Assembly (NCBI GenBank): GCA_016722575.1
Contig: JADKIY010000005.1
Span: forward strand, 160,645 to 224,644
Direction: 5' to 3'
From: Elusimicrobiota bacterium
GTDB lineage: Bacteria > Elusimicrobiota > Elusimicrobia > FEN-1173
Length of the DNA stretch: 64,000 nt
The position numbers were made by a program, and so were the translations under genes. The stretch's first letter is position 1; the number at the start of each line of letters is the position of its first letter. Positions 62,039 through 64,000 of this stretch are shown here, one piece after another. A model generated the notes under the pieces. It was not told the origin of the DNA. It made no database searches and worked only from the letters and a program-made list of their open reading frames with translations.

Positions 62039-63064
62039 TCATTTATTAACGGGGCCCCCGAATCCCTGCAAATAACTCGCTGTAGTTGATGTCGAAAGCT
62101 TGTCAGCGTTTCCAAACTTAGTAGCACAAGCTTGTCCCTCTCCCCGAAAGCGATCCAACATCTTCCTGAGTTCATCCAGTGACTTTTCATTTAAAATCAA
62201 GCGAAGCCCTGTCCCAGCAAACCAAGCTGGATATTGGATGATCCTGTCCCCTGCCAGAAAGATTGCTGAAGACCGACTCCCAACGAAAAATGATCCTCCG
62301 GTTCGACAGAGGCGATGCATCATGTATAGGCCATAACCAGAATTTGGCGTTGCCTTCAATGCTTGACTTCGCCCCCGATATGCAACGCCAGAAACACCCG
62401 GCAATATCGCCAGCCGCAAGGCATCGTCATCCGAGGAAATCTTGAGATTCGGGTTCGCGGATAGGGATTCCTTCACGCCCCTACCCCGATCTAAAATAAC
62501 GATCTCAACTTTTCCAGTATGTTGCCAATATTGAGCGCAATACCAGAAATCCGAAGACCGGCTATGCTCCAAAACATTCCTAAACACCTCAACGAGGGAA
62601 TAAACGATTGCATCAAATAATGGGCCTGTTTTCGCCCTGCATAGAACACCCGCGAGGCCCTTAGAAAAGTCAGTCAATACCTCTACGTCAGTCCGCCGTG
62701 CCTGGCTGGCCGCGTGTTCGATCTCGCGGCAATCTTTTTTTGTCACGGGGATATAGTTCTGATTTCCCCCCGCTTCCCCTGCCATTTTCCCGAAATCAAG
62801 CCCAAACGCTTTAAAAAAACCCATGTGTGCCGGATACGTGAGATGCTTGAAGTTATTGCACAATAGCCGAGCACCTCGCCGCTCTTTGGCAAACCGCTCT
62901 AGTTCACTTGCCCAGTGGATCATCGCAAGCGGTTTAATGAATTTCACCCTTTCAAAATCCACTAAATATTCATCGGCAACAGGCAGCTCCCATAGTGATT
63001 TAACGAAACTTAGTCCGTCCCAAAGGCCCTGATTGTCAGGCACGACAATCTTTTGAGAGCTCAT
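62039..63064 (-). CDS. STAS-like domain fused to a GHKL (HATPase) domain
   Basis: 341 aa. Residues ~1-80 look like STAS (EYLVDFERVKFIKPLAMIHWASELERFAKERRGARLLCNN). Residues ~150-300 carry GHKL boxes: N-box DAIVYSLVEVFRNVLEHS, G1 IVILDRGRGVKESL, G2 NSGYGLYMMHRLCRTGGSFFVGSRS. No histidine-kinase dimerisation or receiver domain. Separate STAS antagonists and GHKL anti-sigma kinases act in partner switching; a single chain holding both is unusual and might be self-regulated by ATP. ATG 63064 follows the hsdS stop by three bases, without a ribosome site, so it is coupled to restriction and lies before the reverse transcriptase. Confidence 0.78.
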   Translation of the reverse strand: MSSQKIVVPDNQGLWDGLSFVKSLWELPVADEYLVDFERVKFIKPLAMIHWASELERFAKERRGARLLCNNFKHLTYPAHMGFFKAFGLDFGKMAGEAGGNQNYIPVTKKDCREIEHAASQARRTDVEVLTDFSKGLAGVLCRAKTGPLFDAIVYSLVEVFRNVLEHSRSSDFWYCAQYWQHTGKVEIVILDRGRGVKESLSANPNLKISSDDDALRLAILPGVSGVAYRGRSQALKATPNSGYGLYMMHRLCRTGGSFFVGSRSSAIFLAGDRIIQYPAWFAGTGLRLILNEKSLDELRKMLDRFRGEGQACATKFGNADKLSTSTTASYLQGFGGPVNK

Positions 63065-63067
63065 GGT

Positions 63068-64000
63068 TTATGATTGAGAAAAGGCATTATGAAGAAGGGT
63101 GGAAAACAAATGTTCAGCTTGACGGAGGGCTTCGCGTTGTTGGGCTCTCAGCCGCTCATGTCCCGCTACCAGGGCGGCGAATTGGTTTTGCTTGGCAAGG
63201 GGTGGAGCCGGACATCGGAGTTCCCGCAGAATCTCAAGATTAATGTTTTTTTGCGCGGACTCAGGGGCCGTTCGTTCAAGCATTTCTTGCTGGAACCGTA
63301 GCCAGAACTGGATATATTCAACTCGAACGCGATTCCCAGGGGTAAATCCAACAATGCTATCGGGAAAACACGCGGGGTAGGTAAGGATGGCAGTCTCCGC
63401 AATGTTCGCGGCGATGGTAATGCACAATGTTCCCGTCGGCCACAGCTTGCTCTGCTTCAATCCCTCTTCGGAATAGGTTTGTGAGTGCTTCCTAACGTAA
63501 AGGTTTGCATTCGTGACGTCACCGGTCTGAATAAACGGATATGGCCCCCCATATAAATGCGCGGCATTCCTTGGTCTATGCCTTGACCTCCCCCGGTCAA
63601 GCTCCCCAAGGTTTTCAAGCTCTTCCAGGCCCCAACGCTTTGCCGATTGATTTGAGTCTCCGAAGAATTTGAGGAAGGCGGCTGGGAGGAAAGTGTCGCT
63701 GAGTTCAAGCGCAAAGCGGCGGGTGCGGCGGAGGCGGTCAGCTTCCGCCAATATCCCAGTGATCCGTTTTTGCTCATGGAAATCAGGCAATGGGAAACCG
63801 ACTTCCTCAAGCTCTGATACGCGGAGATTGGAGATATTCGTTGTATTGGATGATGCCTTGTAACACCAAGATTTGAATATGGGATTGGACATCCAATAGG
63901 CCAAATACTCGGGCAATACGTTGCTTTTAGGACGTGCAACAGTTACAAAGGCTCCGAAAGTGCACGGAAATGGTGTGCGGTGGACAACGCAAGATTTCCG
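63068..64000 (-). CDS. hsdS: Type I restriction-modification specificity subunit HsdS (5' end beyond window)
   Basis: 310 residues visible; the frame is open to the window edge and lacks its start. First part is the end of target-recognition domain 1 (TFGAFVTVARPKSNVLPEYLAYW, NTTNISNLRVSELEEVGFPLP), then the central helix FHEQKRITGILAEADRLRRTRRFALEL. TRD2 follows (RWGLEELENLGELDRGRSRHRPRNA, PYPFIQTGDVTNA, TGTLCITIAANIAETAIL) and the final helix PPLAKQNQFAALVAGHERLRAQQREALRQAEHLFSTLLHNAF. HsdS chooses the DNA sequence methylated by HsdM and cut with HsdR; those genes would lie outside. Confidence 0.92.
   Translation of the reverse strand, partial: RKSCVVHRTPFPCTFGAFVTVARPKSNVLPEYLAYWMSNPIFKSWCYKASSNTTNISNLRVSELEEVGFPLPDFHEQKRITGILAEADRLRRTRRFALELSDTFLPAAFLKFFGDSNQSAKRWGLEELENLGELDRGRSRHRPRNAAHLYGGPYPFIQTGDVTNANLYVRKHSQTYSEEGLKQSKLWPTGTLCITIAANIAETAILTYPACFPDSIVGFTPGNRVRVEYIQFWLRFQQEMLERTAPESAQKNINLEILRELRCPAPPLAKQNQFAALVAGHERLRAQQREALRQAEHLFSTLLHNAFSQS

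Noticed and set aside
48769..64000. Insertion sequence or transposase in the accessory half
   Set aside because: No transposase, integrase or terminal inverted repeats with flanking duplication were recognised; only short palindromic repeats.

Overview
KIND OF ORGANISM. The first 39 kb and most of the rest is GC-rich, densely packed bacterial chromosome. It looks diderm: outer-membrane barrel protein, EnvC/FtsX/CtpA envelope set, periplasmic lipoproteins. Pilins begin with an IELMLVVAIIGLLAAIALPKFANLV-like segment (written here only as a family resemblance). A CsaB/DUF5693 pair and a full MoxR/BatA operon are present. My best guess is an uncultured Elusimicrobiota-like lineage, probably a metagenome assembly. 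This is inference from gene content and style, not a proven placement. LAYOUT. 156-35014 is one nearly unbroken minus-strand run of about 30 genes, many joined by 4-bp ATGA/GTGA overlaps. Read 5' to 3' it holds a VIT/ferritin-like protein, the MoxR-DUF58-BatA-DUF4159-VWA-DUF4175 aerotolerance-type operon, an outlier peptidase-MA/TPR protein, a CCA/poly(A) polymerase, trpS, scpA-scpB, galT, glgA, DUF5693-csaB, ftsX-envC-ctpA, tsaD, dusB, phosphoglucomutase, eno, ftsB, a zinc ribbon, DUF4301, rfbA and an amino-acid ABC transporter. Cell-wall/division, sugar-nucleotide and core translation genes are therefore interleaved. 35065-36847 carries two plus-strand genes (queC-like, Gfo/Idh oxidoreductase) ending at a bidirectional terminator. 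36911-38910 is rplA-rplK-nusG-secE on the minus strand. 39145-44788 is a plus-strand block with an outer-membrane barrel gene and a three-gene pseudopilin operon. It sits between secE and the tRNA-Trp that normally precedes it. 44981-45412 is a ~180-bp tandem repeat seeded by the tRNA-Trp 3' end, then tRNA-Trp itself. 45413-48748 (minus) is a SnoaL-like gene, rpmG, a three-repeat protein, tuf and tRNA-Thr. ACCESSORY PART. 48.9-57.4 kb holds a damaged pilin gene, msrA, an alternative-oxidase-like diiron protein, DUF2721, small orphans, a polysaccharide-lyase-like protein, a lipoprotein and a long secreted coiled-coil/lipase-like gene. 57.6-60.3 kb holds a membrane protein, a phospholipase-D-like protein carrying an in-frame palindromic repeat, and a 56-aa gene. 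From about 60.4 kb to the right edge the DNA is visibly AT-richer and is a defence-type island: reverse transcriptase, a STAS+GHKL ATPase fusion, and the truncated specificity subunit of a type I restriction system. CAUTION ON SEQUENCE QUALITY. At least six genes are broken by single-base changes, mostly in short homopolymers: tuf, the third pilus gene, the lipase gene twice, the reverse transcriptase and a 61-codon gene. I think most are consensus errors rather than real pseudogenes. I annotate the fragments separately and say how they join. Leaderless-looking promoters (TGnTAAAAT, six bases, ATG) and a covarying structured repeat are the main non-coding signals.
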